Shown: positions 1 to 12,800, counted from the first letter of the stretch. The stretch is DNA of 64,000 nt from Nomia melanderi (GCF_051020985.1 NC_135003.1:5759501-5823500), one strand, 5' to 3'. A program made the numbers and translations. Notes: a model not told the origin generated them from the letters alone.

Positions 1-869
1 GGTCTGCAGATTGGACCTTGAGCATTTTGTTTTAATGAGGGTTCTGTAATGGTTGATTTCAAATTGAACGTTTATATACTACGTGTAGGGTGGTAAAGGA
101 AGTATTTGTTGTTAGTATTTGGGATTAATTGGATGCCACTTTTTGATTTACGAAACTTGCATTCATGACGAACACCGTGTAGACTGGTTCAATAATTCCA
201 GTCAGCGATAATAGACCACCTATTGCAAAACATTAGTAAATTCCTTTTATTAATAAAATATTAAATTAAAACTCATTCTTTAACAAACATACCTAATTAC
301 CATCTAGGACTCACTAATCTCCTCAGAAAATATGCAAAATATGCCGTTAAAAGTACAGCCTAAAATAGAAAATCCCTCTCGACACTAGATTTACGTTACG
401 CGTCAATTTCACGCATATTGAATTTTACAAATATTATTTGATAAATATTTAGGTCAATTTCCATTGATACAATTACACGAATGTCTATCCCAATCGTCTA
501 TTTTCAAGCCCCTAATTTCCAAGATGGCGAACACCAACTTTTCTAAAAGCTATAGAATAAAACTCTACAATAAACATTTGTAAACCCAGCATTCCAATCA
601 TATGCAATCGTTCAAATCCCCATCACCCTAATCACAAGAAAGAATCTGTTTAATAGAAACTAGTCCAAATCACTATAACACAAGTATTGAATAGATCGAG
701 CCGAAAGAAATGGAAACTATCACGACAAAATCGAATTATTCCGTGATAGAAGTACGTCAATTAAACGAGTATGGTTCTCAAACTCGCCGACGACTCAATC
801 TTCATAGAACATTGAAGCTTTACAGAACGGGCTGCATCCTGACAACGCGTTAACACGATTGCACGGTCG
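1..869. other. AT-rich gene-free stretch
   Basis: No open frame, RNA gene or complete repeat is visible here. The only structured piece is a half terminal repeat near 379-414, listed separately. CpG content rises after about 780 towards the patch that follows. Confidence 0.5.
379..414 (+). repeat. Half terminus of TTAA-type MITE family B
   Basis: The sequence GACACTAGATTTACG followed closely by a GTCAA-type subterminal palindrome matches the ends of the complete family B elements at 1411, 5097 and 47532. The expected TTAA has decayed to TCGA. No partner end occurs about 223 bp downstream, so this is a truncated or heavily decayed copy. Confidence 0.4.
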
Positions 870-1170
870 TTGTCGATCAGTCAGTCATGCGTCCGCCGCG
901 GTATCCGGAGGTCCGACGAATTTCCAAGCGGATCGCGTCATGTCGGCACGGTTTTAAGTGCATTACGCCGTTTACGAGGCAGTAGCACTCTCATTCAGGA
1001 TACAGGTACCGTGGACATTAAATTCAACGCACGACAGATCGCGTCGCATGCGGGCACAGAACAAGTAGACCATACCGCCCGCCCTCCCCTCGCGCGAACG
1101 GATTCACGTTTTACAGTCTCGCTTTATTGCACACACGCCGATAAAACTGAGACGAGCAATACCCTCTGAT
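870..1170 (+). other. CpG-rich patch, possible promoter or regulatory island
   Basis: This is a roughly 300-bp block of clearly higher GC and CpG content than its flanks. It has an open frame of about 99 codons with no ATG start and low-complexity Arg/Ser/Thr composition, so I do not call it a gene. A core-promoter-like motif pair sits at its left edge. Confidence 0.35.
877..914 (+). promoter_or_regulatory. Candidate Inr plus DPE core promoter
   Basis: Two overlapping TCAGTC initiators (arthropod consensus TCAKTY) lie at 877-882 and 881-886. Taking A883 as +1, GGTCC at 910-914 falls exactly at +28 to +32 and fits the DPE consensus RGWYV. The match and spacing are seen directly; promoter activity is inference. 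Such matches also arise by chance, and no clear coding exon follows. Confidence 0.25.
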
Positions 1171-1410
1171 AAATTTTATTGGCGAAACATGTAGGCGATC
1201 TAGAAACCTTCCGTCGGATATTACGGCCTCCCCTGTCTCTGCAGGTTGACGATGATCCCGTGACGAAGGCAATAAAACGACAATGTTAACAATAAGCGAA
1301 TTTTGGTGGTGATCGGGATTGGAAATTTTTTTTGCGATTTCAGCTTGTGGAAGAATTTGAATGTGATGGGAAAGTTGGAAAATAAATACAGTAGAATTGG
1401 TTTTATTGAC

Positions 1411-1637
1411 TGATCACTAAAACTATGGGACAGGTCAAATTGACACAGCTTAGAACTTTTTTATTTTGCAAGTATTTAAATTACGAAGGCGTATTTGAGA
1501 AAGATTTTCAATTAAATTTGTGTGCTTGTACAGATGCAAAACTAGGAGATCTTTCGAGTCTCAAGAAATATATTCTACTAATTTTTATAAAGAATTGAAA
1601 ATTAGTTACCCTAATTGCTCGGTAATTATAGTGTTAT
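1411..1637. mobile_element. piggyBac-like MITE, family B, copy at 1.4 kb
   Basis: The left end reads CACTAAAACTATGGGACAGG followed by a GTCA/TGAC palindrome; the right end is the inverse form, closing in ATAGTGTTAT. The 227-bp length matches the other family B copies (222-223 bp). The terminal TTAA sites have decayed to TGAT and TTAT. There is no coding capacity, so it is a non-autonomous, old copy. Confidence 0.5.
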
Positions 1638-1961
1638 TTAATTTTGTTGTTATTCTCTGTAATCTAGATTTTCCAGAATATTAGGTAAGTTAGAGTTTAA
1701 GAATTTATATTGTTAAATGGTACCTCGAAATATTATGATTTTTAACAATCTTTTTTCTCCAGCTACATCTGATACGAAATTACGAAATTACGACTGAACA
1801 GAAGTTTATTTCTTCTGAAATATTTCGATATTTTACAACTAAACTTAAAAATATATACAACCTCCATAATGATCTCTACTTTATTGGACTTTACGCACTC
1901 GCGATTACTACAAGCATAAAATTGTCTGTGCAGGAGTAACGATTGCTACCCCTTCTTAAAT

Positions 1962-2240
1962 ATACAGGTTGTCTCAAAACATGTGGTATAACTAGATGAA
2001 AAGTAATTCAACGAATAAACGTAAGTTGAAGGAAATGTATAAAGTTTGTTTTTTTAAGTGTTCATTTTGAAGAAAGTTGGATTTAAAAATTCGTTTGGTC
2101 GTCCATAACTTCGTAACAAGATGTGTTAATATTTATAACGTTGCGTTTTGTAATACAATACAAAAGCCTGGATAACTAAACCTTTGTGTTTCAGTTTAGT
2201 AGTAGAAAGTACTCGAAAGCAATAGGTCGTGAAGTTATAA
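1962..2240. repeat. Decayed interspersed repeat with TACAGG-type edge
   Basis: The edge TACAGGTTGTCTCAAAAC resembles the TACAGGGTGTCCC termini common to many arthropod interspersed repeats. Related edges occur at 10961-10978, 23866-23880, 24596-24607 and 31546-31562. No inverted partner or target duplication is visible, so the extent is approximate. Confidence 0.25.
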
Positions 2241-5096
2241 GAATTTTATGTTTAACAAAATATTATTTTACATGGTAGAAAAAATAAACTAATATGGCTA
2301 CTTATTATTTACAATACTTATCTATATCAGTCGACAAACTTTTTATTTTAGTTGTTTCAAAAGCAAAAATTCAAACCAAACAATATCATACTTTTCTTTT
2401 CAATTTATCGCTAGTAGGTGTACACATTCGCGAAACACTCTGTATATTAACGACATATCAACTACATAGAAGTGATTATTCGCGACGGGGGCTTGAGCTA
2501 AATGTGCTAACACTGGATAAATACTGTAGTAAAGTGTCGAGTCGTTTAAGAAGAAAAATAACTGTGACGTTCATGGCTGCACTGCGAATGTTTATGCAAA
2601 TTCGGTGGTTTAAATACTAATCTACAGAACTCGAAATCAATTGGAATCTCGTTCCCGCTATTACGAGCGCTACACGTCCGCTGTACGCACATCGAAGTTT
2701 GAAATTATAAAAAACAACGAGGTTTTTATGGGCAATAAAATGACAGTGCCCTTTTAAACATTACACAATGTCATTCCACCAGCTTCGAACTGGGTTACCG
2801 GTAAACTAAACGAGCTCATGTAATATTTTCTTACTCTCGATTAAATATGGTATATTCTCACAAACCCAAGTATAGAGAAAATTGAATGTACTTGTTATCC
2901 AGTGAGCACAACGTTTCCATTACAAACACATGAGTCTTAAACGCTTTTGTGGACCGGTGTATAAATTACAAACAAAACATTAGTCGCTTGTTTTAATGTA
3001 ATCGCAAAATAGATTTCAATACCTGATTATGAAAGAAATTTAAAAATTTTATTGGGTTAAGTTAAATTAAGAGTTAAAGTTAATGACTAAATATGGAAAC
3101 GTCTATGTAAATATTATTGTTTTATATAATAACATATATACAAGGATTATGAAAAGACATAATACTATTCTAGATTATTTGTAGAAGTATTATTAATCGG
3201 AGCAGGAGGAATACAAAGATTTCAGAGTTTATTTCAGACGTTTAATTAGCTCCGTTAATATTAATCAATCAAACATACACACGTAGTCGCAAATATTTTG
3301 AAGCCTTTTTATAAAGTTCATAATTACGATTGAATACGCTCCAGAATTTATTGGCGACTGTAAGGCTGTACATTATATTTAATGAAATATAATTGATATT
3401 TTATTGATGTTTTTTTAGAAAAAGTGGATATTTGCAAACATTTACACTGAATATTATATGAATTGTATTATTAGTATTAAATAAGCTGTATTGTTTGATG
3501 CATTCTCGTATATAAATATTTATGGAACTTTGTTTGCGTACTTTTATTTCAAGTTTCTCTAACTCGTAAAATCTGTTTTCATTTGTGCTCGCTTTAATAT
3601 GTTATTCTCATGAGTTTTCCTCAAATATTATCTATATTAATGTTAAAATACCTTTCTCATAAATGTAATATGTTTGTACTTTCTATTTAAAATTCATTTG
3701 CAACTATATTACCAGACATACATATTTTTCAGTATTTTGTGACCTTAAGTTGTTATTAATCCATTTATCAATCAATTCAGTTTACTGGCACTTTTATTAT
3801 GATCTTACATAAACTTTATAATATTTCAGCTTTTCTTTTGCTAATATTTAAATGTTTATTATTAGAAATTTTTCCATTTTCCTGTTCATTTTATTCTTAA
3901 TTAAATTTCTTCTCATACACCTGTACCTTTGTGCCATGGAATTCCTATTTCTCCCGTAAATTTAATTAAGAAAGTCAAAGAATTGTTCATTACATAGAGC
4001 TGCTTTAATTACTAACGATATTCTCAATGAAATTCTTATATGTTACTGAAAACAATAGCAAGCCTGAAAACTAACAAAGAGGAGTTATTTTTACTATGGA
4101 AATGACAAGTACAGAGACACAAAGTTCGTGTCTCAAGGGCGAGGTCCTTGCAACGAGAATTTGTCGGGCAGAAACTAGGATTGTTTTCATGTTGACTTCA
4201 ATAATTACATTATAATCTATTTAAATTAATTATTTATTTCTACTTAGATTAATTCTACGAAAATAATTTATGCGAAAATCATTCAAATATACGCATCAGC
4301 TATTTTATAACAAGTTAAATCTAATATTTTAGGTTTATTTACAGTTTTAAAACTTTATTTAGATAGAACATATAAATAGTGGAAAATATACGATTCATTT
4401 CTTTGATAAAAACCAATTCTGTTTTTTATAATGATAGACACAGACATTATAGGAAACATTTAATTCATTCATTCAGCCATGAATACTGTATTGATTTTTT
4501 TAATAATTCATCTGTACTTTGTTAATTGTCAATAAACTAGATAATAATAGTTCAAATATTTATAGTATGAGTTAAAACTTAAATAAAAGAAAAGTTAGTA
4601 ATCTCTGAACGAACTGACACTCACTTACATAAACAGCCAGATTATTAAGAAGTTATAGAAAATTTGTTCAACAAAAGACTAGTGTAATATGGTACAAAAG
4701 ATTATCTCACATAATTGTACGAGCAAACAATAGTTCGAATTGACTTCCGTGACGCATTCGGTGAAATACTGCTCCCCTTGTAATCGGTAAAGCACCTATG
4801 AATTGCTTGCAATCATCATGATTTATTGATGGCCTAATGAAACGTGACGTAAGTTAAAGTTCTTTTCCATGGTGACGCTTGTAAGGTACAATTATCGATC
4901 TCTCGTAGCGTTTAGGTCGCAGCTTACGCTTTCAAATGTACACTTTCATCAACAATATTCAGCCAGGTGTTTAATCCTAGATAATTAAACTTAAATCAAT
5001 GTCAACCTGCAACGAAAAATTTCACTCATATACTAAAAATTATGAACATGCGTGTTTTTATATTTCTTCTATTTATTTCGAACAAAGTAGCACAAC
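2241..5096. other. AT-rich gene-free stretch
   Basis: This is about 2.8 kb of AT-rich DNA with only short chance open frames. A frame of about 108 codons at 2294-2620 has no recognisable domain or codon signature. I see no RNA gene or complete transposon. Confidence 0.5.
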
Positions 5097-5318
5097 TTAA
5101 CACAAATTACTACACAGGTCAAAATGACCCATTCCTGATTTCTTATTTTGCAATTATTAAAAAGGTAACATGTTTTTCTGAAAAATTATTGGTGAAATTG
5201 ATTTCGCAATACGTAAACAGAATTTTAAATCAATTACAGTCTCGATAGATGCACTGCTGAAGTTTCTATAGAGGAATTTCAAAAAGTCAGTTTAACTGTC
5301 CGGTAATTTTAGTGTTAA
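5097..5318. mobile_element. piggyBac-like MITE, family B, best-preserved copy
   Basis: This 222-bp element has intact TTAA at both ends (5097-5100 and 5315-5318). The left end is TTAACACAAATTACTACACA and then GTCAAAATGAC; the right end in inverse reads TTAACACTAAAATTACCGG and then a degraded GTCA/TGAC pair. TTAA target sites are characteristic of the piggyBac superfamily. It has no transposase, so it would need one in trans. Confidence 0.6.
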
Positions 5319-5470
5319 AATATGTATTATTAGTTTTTAATTAAACAATAGAAAACCGTTCAATAGTAACGCGCAGTCTTGACATATATTAAGAGTGTGT
5401 TCTACAGTCCAAATTCGCAACAGTTTGGAAGGTTGGTAGACTGTTTAGACGACTGTTTAGTTGTCTAGGG

Positions 5471-5721
5471 TTAACCTCTTGCTCTACAATATCGTGTTAG
5501 ACTCGTGATGAAGATTTCAAATAAAATTTAACAAACACGAATATTATTCGATTTGTTTGAATTCAAATTAAATATTATTCCTCTGTAATAAATGATTATA
5601 CTTTAGAGCAAACGTTGACATGGAATATGCCTAGAATTTACTCTTATTTTTAATAAATTATTAATAACAAAGTAGTCGGATCGATCACAGTTCAGAAAGA
5701 AATCATAGGGTAAGTGGTTAA
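5471..5721. mobile_element. TTAA-bounded MITE, family E, copy 1
   Basis: This 251-bp element has TTAA at both ends. The left terminus is TTAACCTCTTGCTCTACAAT and the right terminus in inverse is TTAACCACTTACCCTATGAT, which makes good imperfect inverted repeats. Its interior aligns with copies at 32994-33246 and 42048-42265. It is non-coding. It lies only about 150 bp from the family B element at 5097. Confidence 0.6.
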
Positions 5722-7200
5722 GGGAGTAGTACAGCGTAAAGTGTTGCACAAAATTAGTCAAATTTATAGGTACATGGATGATTGAACGTTTTCAGCATTC
5801 ATAAAATAGAAAAGGATTCACTTCAGAAGTAAATTCTATTGTTTAAGAGTTTATAGCTACTATCTACTTATATTCGAAATAAATACAAATTTTTGTTGAA
5901 ATGAAAATATTATATTTTCTTGTCGGTTAAGGGATTTCAAAAAAACTGAGTTGATTTTATCTTTTATTATTTCAGACACTTGTAGCAATAATTTTTATGA
6001 AGTACTGTAAATTTAGAATAAATGAACGATTTTACCAAAAGAAGCTATTGCATAGTTTTAAAACACTTCTTACTATATCTATAAAGTTTCACAATGATTC
6101 GATCAATAATTTCTTTAAAAACTTCTTAAATGTCGCCTTCCTGTTTTACCGTCACTATTGGGAACCCACATAAGTATGTTAATCTAACCCAGGCTACCAA
6201 GTTATATCGTCATCTTTGTTACCTTTCTTGTCGACTTTCGTGAAACTCGAGCAATTAATAATACGTTTGAAACGAAAGAAGTTATACCTAGGGGAACAAA
6301 AATCCTTCTTTCAATTTTCCCGAAGTAATAACAAAAAGTTCTCCCTACAGAATAATTAAAAAAGAAAATATCGGTAAGATTTTATTGCCTTCAATTTTAA
6401 TATTATCATATTCGAAAACATTCCTAATTGCAATTTTCTCACCCTATTGAAATCCCTAGAGACAAATCTCAAACCAAACGAATCCTAACACATTTACGAT
6501 CGCTGACATAAATTTACGTCTTTTCAAATTCTACATATATTATATTATATTATACTGAATTAAATGAAACTGAAAAAATTAAATCCTAAATATCTCCATA
6601 AATATCGAGTCTTTACCAAAATGGCTGAATATGGGTCCACTTATTTTTGTTCTAGATTCAATAAAAAAACGTTTTATCAAAATCGATGATCCACTCATTG
6701 TATTTAATATCTCCTTGTATGCAACAAATGAACAAAACAAAAACTGTTTCTAATTGAAGTATGCATCATATTGATTGTGTTGGTGTGTTATTATATAATA
6801 TATAGGGTGATCTTTAAACACAGCAAACATTTAACAATAAGTAACAATGGTACCATGTCGTTTGAAAATCGAACAATCCCCTCAATTAACAGCAAAACTA
6901 TCAAATATCGGAGCTTTCGTCGAAGTTTCTTTATGGAAGCCAAAATATTTTCCACTCGCAAATCGATTTCGAGCTTATAGCAAATGTTGTGCCTTCAGCC
7001 GTGAGCCTGCAATTTAATTACTCTTTTGCCTCGAGCGATCCATCACAAACCGCGAAACTGTAGCCGCATTGTGACCCAATGAAGAATCAGTTAACCAAGA
7101 GAAACGTGTACGCTATTCGCAACGATACCATCGTGCGGCCGTTTATCGAATTCTATGGTTCTATACCGTAACCAGTCCAATAACTGGCTACAAAATAAGG
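5722..7200. other. AT-rich gene-free stretch
   Basis: No supported gene is visible. The sequence is AT-rich, with a small CpG-richer zone at about 7000-7150 that has no convincing frame or motif. Confidence 0.45.
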
Positions 7201-7278
7201 ATAAAGAAGCTGGATGATAAATTCTTTTTAGCCGAAGCAGAAAGAAAAGGAAAGACAAAAATTGAGAAACTGATTAAT
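7201..7278 (+). pseudogene. Coding-like repeat fragment, copy 1
   Basis: A 26-codon open segment reads IKKLDDKFFLAEAERKGKTK and continues IEKLIN. A diverged copy sits at 34752-34823, reading KLDDKLFLVETETKGKIKIE then ELIN and ending in a stop. Several differences between the copies keep the frame and give similar residues, which is why I suspect a coding origin, perhaps a dispersed transposon or retrocopy fragment. The protein family is not recognised, and no longer frame survives on either side. Confidence 0.3.
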
Positions 7279-7394
7279 TGTGTGAGCGGAATTTTCAATG
7301 AGTTCTGAAATTTTCAAGAAGCAAACGTTAAAGGTCACCAGACGCTAAGACCAAGTCTGCATTTTTCTACATAAAGTTCTGTTACGCTTCAACA

Positions 7395-7643
7395 TTAACA
7401 CATTGCACACTGGTAACGAGAAATCTCATTTTCATATGAAAACACTTAGCTATGTAACTTTGCTAATTACTACAGCATTAAAAAAATATCAAATTTCATT
7501 AGAACTGATTATTTATTTAAAATATATTACATAAAAATATGATATTTGAGGTTTTTATATATACTGATACACGTTGATCTCACTGACAATCGTCATTCGC
7601 ACAATTCAGTTTTCTGAAAGTCAGCCAGTACGTAATGTGCTAA
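7395..7643. mobile_element. TTAA-type MITE, family D
   Basis: The left end is TTAACACATTGCACACTGG and the inverse of the right end is CTTAGCACATTACGTACTGG. They form inverted repeats with the right TTAA decayed to CTAA. The element is 249 bp, non-coding and AT-rich inside. It lies 62 bp from a family C element, so two insertions are clustered here. Confidence 0.5.
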
Positions 7644-7705
7644 GACTCCATACTGTCAGTAGTCCTAAACATTATTTTAGCCGATAAGTGTTTCTTTTTC
7701 AAAAA

Positions 7706-7938
7706 TTAACACGTTAGCTGCCGCGAACAGCATCAGCGTTATACGTATCACTTATTCCTTTGTAGCAAAGATAAAAAGGAACAATTATTAATTATTTACT
7801 ATCATAATTTTTACGTTACACTGTTATCTAGCTATTTACGCTATTGAACATTTTTATTCAACGTCAATTGTCGTATGAATTATAATTGTTTTCAAGTCAT
7901 TTAGAAGCTCCGGTCCATTGTGGCAGCGAAAGTGTTAA
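7706..7938. mobile_element. TTAA-bounded MITE, family C, copy 1
   Basis: Intact TTAA is present at both ends (7706-7709, 7935-7938). The left end is TTAACACGTTAGCTGCCGCG and the inverse of the right end is TTAACACTTTCGCTGCCACA. The interior, with the landmark TTTTTATTCAAC, aligns with the copy at 59380-59627. The length is 233 bp and it is non-coding. Confidence 0.6.
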
Positions 7939-8000
7939 CACATGAGTTTTATCCGTCCAATTTCCCTCTAGCCGTGACACTGTATGGCATCGGAATTTCA

Positions 8001-8026
8001 GGATAGCCAGCTTCCGCTGGCTGTCC
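8001..8026 (+). other. Compact hairpin, 11-bp stem with TTCC loop
   Basis: The arms 8001-8011 and 8016-8026 pair over 11 positions, with one T-G opposition (a wobble in RNA), around a TTCC loop. The core is AGCCAGC/GCTGGCT. It sits in a moderately CpG-rich zone (about 7950-8330) with no supported gene. It could be a structured transcript element or chance. Confidence 0.3.
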
Positions 8027-8329
8027 AATTAAAATCTGGCTACTGACAGTTATAACAATATTCTCATACATGTGTGCGACGGTGCAATTAAATCAACAGG
8101 AAAATGTTGTCCGTGTTTCTCCGTCCGCGTTCGGCGAATTATTGTATGGGAAACGCTCTCCTCGATGTTCATTATACATATAGGCCGTGGAAACGATCAT
8201 TTCGGATTTAGCCAACCGCTAGCCTCGGTATTCAGTCGAATCAGATTCAATTACGCGATACTGTCAAAGAGTAATTCTTTCGCCGTTTAAAAATAAAATT
8301 GTGTCGGTTGTTCGCGTTACGGTGGTAGT

Positions 8330-9035
8330 CGCGGAACATTTGATGAGGCGGAAAGTGATTTGATGTGGTTTTTATTGACTTTTATCAGACAATTGGAAAT
8401 CGATATTATGAATATGGTATTTGAAAAAAAGACGTTGAATATTTTTGAAAGATTTATTTTATTTACTGGCATAATTATCAGAAACTGGCACAAATAGTCT
8501 ATAGATATGGGTTAATCTAAGGCGAATTGGATCGTATGCTCTTTGATGGTAAAAGAATAAAGATACTCGAACGTTGACAAGGATGCATGAAAAAGAATGT
8601 TTAAATATTCCTTTCGCAAATGAGGAATACAAAGTGAGATAATTTGCGATATTTCGGTCTGACTATTTCTTTCTAATATTAGTCATCGACATTAGTCATA
8701 ATGTTAGTACTTGTTTGTCAATAGTCTATGAGAAACATTAACATTCAGTTTCTGTATATATTTTTATTATACTACTCAGAAATTATATTATTATTACACT
8801 AGCAATATATTTACTTTATTGCACTAGCAATTAGTTATATTATATAGAAAATGTACAAAATTGTATCTGATAAAGGAATAACATTGCACCATGGTATTAC
8901 AAAGTATATATGCGTGTATTATTTACTAACAGCAAATGAATAATTGTAAAAAATATTTGCAGTTAGATTAACTCATCAATCACAAATAAACTTCTCAGAA
9001 TGTAAATTTAAATCAAAATTCAACGAATTGATCGA
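8330..9035. other. AT-rich gene-free stretch
   Basis: Nothing is supported here apart from a possible splice acceptor (TTTGCAG ending at 8960) upstream of the open frame at 9036. Confidence 0.4.
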
Positions 9036-9320
9036 ATGCATCGCGCTACATTTCAATTACTTGATCCCAAGCGTACGATTAACTATGCAACTACTACGTA
9101 TGTCAACATTACGAGGAGATGTAAACAAATGAATGAAGTGGCCTTGTTCGACGTTCAAGTGTTTTCAGAAAGCCACATTCGAAGTATCTTGCAACAATGT
9201 TATTCGGTCAGTTTCGTGAGTGACTGTATATTGAACTCTGTCAGAAATCTGAATGATATTCAACATATGCCCCGCAAAAAAACAAAACTACACTATTCTG
9301 TTCTCATAATCATGATATAG
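9036..9320 (+). CDS. Candidate small ORF, unrecognised
   Basis: An ATG-initiated frame of 94 codons lies in otherwise AT-rich DNA. An acceptor-like TTTGCAG lies 75 bp upstream, and a strong donor-like GTGAGT lies inside at 9211-9216. One reading is therefore a first coding exon of about 58 codons followed by an intron. The product has no signal peptide, membrane segment or motif I recognise. A chance frame is at least as likely; conservation in related genomes or RNA reads would decide. Confidence 0.18.
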   Translation: MHRATFQLLDPKRTINYATTTYVNITRRCKQMNEVALFDVQVFSESHIRSILQQCYSVSFVSDCILNSVRNLNDIQHMPRKKTKLHYSVLIIMI

Positions 9321-9469
9321 TGTGGTGTTTACTATTAGATGATATTGAAAATGTGGATCTTCAGTAAAAAGAGAATTAGGAAAACAACAATATATTTAAT
9401 AAGATAAAGAAAACAGTACGGACAACACGTAAAAATACAACACACGACTCTCGCACCAAAAATGTTCTT

Positions 9470-9760
9470 CTCCGCTGTCGCTCACCAAAATGTCCTCATG
9501 CACGCATTTCCACTCGCTTTTAACACACACCCCCATTCGCTCTGTCTTTCTCACCCTTGCACCCTTCTCACTCGCATCTTTCGTCCATAGTCCAAATTCA
9601 CGCAGCCACGTACACGCTTTTCTCACGGTTCAGTCGCTCAGTTCCAGACACTCTTCCTCGCATTCTTTCAGCCACTCGAAATTGTCTAAACGCAGTCACA
9701 CTATTTTCCAAACATCCCGGCGCCGGTCCGTCGCAATACGACCTGGTCGCCCTTACGCAC
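9470..9760. other. Pyrimidine-rich CpG-containing patch
   Basis: The plus strand is rich in CTCAC, CACTCGC and TCTTTC words. An ATG frame of 111 codons (9490-9825) results, but it is Ser/His/Arg-rich low complexity, as expected from the base bias, so I do not call a gene. A regulatory or simple-sequence origin is more likely. Confidence 0.3.
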
Positions 9761-9829
9761 GCACAACAAACCATTCATCCTACAATAAATATTCTAGATA
9801 CTACAATGATAAATGTTTTTATTAGTCAT

Positions 9830-12800
9830 AAACAAGTGTTAAGATATATTGTGCATCATCGTTAAATGAAGATCTGTTATAGTATGTTCCCAAAATTCTC
9901 GAACCATTTTAAAACTGCTTATAATAAAGCCTTTAAACTAAAAACAGTTCTTGAATTTAGTATTTTCGAATTTACAACGACATTCTGGTAAAAACTTATT
10001 CTAAAGAAATCATAGTTTAATAACATACAAAAAATCTTTCTTTTATATTATTATCTTTCGTATATATAAAACAATATTCAAGGATTTATTATTACCTTAT
10101 CTTAATGTACATACTGAGAAAAAAATCTTAATAAAATGTTTAAGAATCAAATGACGGTGCATAGTTAAACGTAATTGAATGCGCAGAAAGTTATAATTGT
10201 CACGAGTTAATTAGCAAATTTTAATTAAGAAACTTATGTACTTCGATAACCGACTGTTAATTTTGCGAAGACCGAGGACTGTTGCAACAAGATATCATAC
10301 TTCAACTCTGTATCTTTCAAAATGTATTGTACGTTGCCAGGAATATGCTTCACATTCTACACTGCTGAGATATAAATAAATATAGAGTAATTGTGAAGTA
10401 TAAGATTATATCAAATACTTCTACCTGTTGAAAACAGAGTGAAATAATATTGAAGCACAAATGAAAATAGTATATTTAGTTATAATACATTTAATTTATT
10501 TGGTTATACTTTATAAGTTAAATTTTATTAATATTTTAGTTTTCAAAATATTTCACTGTGAAAATATGTGGTTTTTTACTTTTTTTTTAAACTATTCAGA
10601 ATAAGGGACAGCTTACCGATATAAATGACTTGGAATATGTTGTGAAATAATTATAAATAATTTTTCCTTATGCACATTATCATCCTCTGCTTCAAATGAC
10701 TACCTTTTTCAACGTATTATAAGGGGATAGTTTGTACTTCAATCACAATAATTCCAGAAATAAAATTACTAGTCCATATTTAGACCACCTCTTCCATCAC
10801 TCCATGGAATCAAATCAACTTTTTAATTGAACCATCGTAAAATCTTACGACTGTAACAATTGTCAACGTTAAAAGATGTATACAATTTGATCTAAATACT
10901 TGTTTATTCTAATGAATACTGTACAAAATTACTTCCAAACAGTAAAGCTTAAGACAAATTTCGTACACCCTGTAGAATAAGGTAAAGTTCGATTTTACTA
11001 TTCAGGAACGTTTCCCGTCCGGAGGAATCGTCACGACAATGAAGAGCTCAGAGACAGAAAATAGAATAGTTGTAAGGTAAAGTTACATAAAGAGCCACGA
11101 ATAAAATGAACTTTATTCCCTTACTTTAATCCCGGATTCCGTTTGTTCTATTCCACATTGTTCGGGGTAGCGGAAACTTGTTATGAGCACTTCTACTTAC
11201 CTTTCGACAATTAAAGGAACAGTAGATAATGAATTATTGAAATGAACATTCATTATCCTCTCCAGTTGCATTCAGTATTTGAATACTATGTATTTTATTC
11301 ACTTGAAACGATTTATTTGATAGTAATACCTTTCGACACTTTCCCGATTGAAATTTGACCTCTTTGTTTCATGAAATGTTTAATATAATAATACAAGTAT
11401 ATATTATATATATATATTAATATTAATATTATTCAATAAATATTTAATATAATAATAAATTAATGTAATAATCATATAATATTAATAAATGTATATAAAA
11501 TTATTAATGATAAGATTACAGTCTCTTATTGAATAATACCAAAACAGAGAGATATGACAATTTAATCCTCAAAGTTCCATTTTGTTATTGATGTTGTACA
11601 AATTTTCTATTGGCTATCTGTGATAACACTGACTGTTGTACGTTACCAAAATTGTCAAACAATGAAGCGTATCACAAGACGCTTATTAGTGGAAAGAGAA
11701 GCTTATTCCGATTTATAATTACTCGGATAATCGTAATTGTGACAGAACATGTGAAAGTTGACTGTAAACGAAAATTTCCGATTCTGGAAATCGGAATGTT
11801 GCGTTGTACTCCTTGAACGCGTTTATAGCGAGAAAATTAATTTTGGAAAGAGATGGTCGCCACGTATTAAATATTTATGACAGCCTCAACACCATGCATC
11901 CTGTTACGCTTCAATATTGGTGTTTAGCGGAAGGACCAACTAAATAATACTATGTAGTGTAACAGTTTCCGTTGTTTTGTCTTTATGTATTTTAAGATTT
12001 TTGTGAAAATCATTAAAGAAACGATTGAAACTTTAAAAAGTTTCGAGCTTTAAAAAGATTGAAACTTTAAAAAGATTCGAACTTTAACAAAATTACCTAA
12101 TATTATTTCCATCCTGCATTCTCTTAACAATTCTGACTGATAGACTTTATTAGGCTTTTTAAAACGCTTCATGTCCAGTCACTATAATGGCGGTTCCTTT
12201 CAATATATTGGAACAATATTCTACTATCAAATTTATCATTGATGAAGTTCTTGTTATTTTACGCGATGAATTGTAACACTATTTACGCGGTGTTGTTTAC
12301 ATGCAATATCAGTTTATACGATACCTTACCCATAGAAAACATTGTACACCAATTTTCAGCCCTCTATCTGAACCAGAGGGGTAGTTACAGGATAAATTCG
12401 AATTATTAGTTTTTGTCTTATTTACCCTATTTAATGGTACGTAAAAATCATGAAAAATTCGAAGACATTTTTGGCATAGCAGTGCATAGCTGAGAATTTT
12501 TTGAAATGTTTCCATTTCAAATTCTTCACATTCACACATACATACACTATACTGTTATCATGTTCTTCATTTAAAACGAATTTCTAACATGTTTACTATG
12601 TTTCAAATATTTCTTTTAATATACACAACCCACTTTTCACCCTTTATGTCAAGAGAGTCATAAAGTTGGCTATCGTGGCAACAATTTGTGCATTGTTTGA
12701 GTTGTGTGTCATTAGTATAGTTTCTTGTTCTGTTGTCAATAAACTTAGGCATTTGTTAGTTTTTTTTTATATTCTCGACTATATTATTCCCGATCCACAT

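Noticed and set aside
5395..5460. Possible family A MITE end near GGTAGACTG
   Set aside because: Only a short word matches and no inverted partner is found at the expected distance.
9490..9825. 111-codon ATG frame as a gene
   Set aside because: The peptide is Ser/His/Arg low complexity and follows the plus-strand pyrimidine bias. A second frame overlaps it.
11395..11510. AT-rich block as an origin or matrix attachment site
   Set aside because: Simple AT microsatellite content explains it; no specific motif supports a replication or attachment function.
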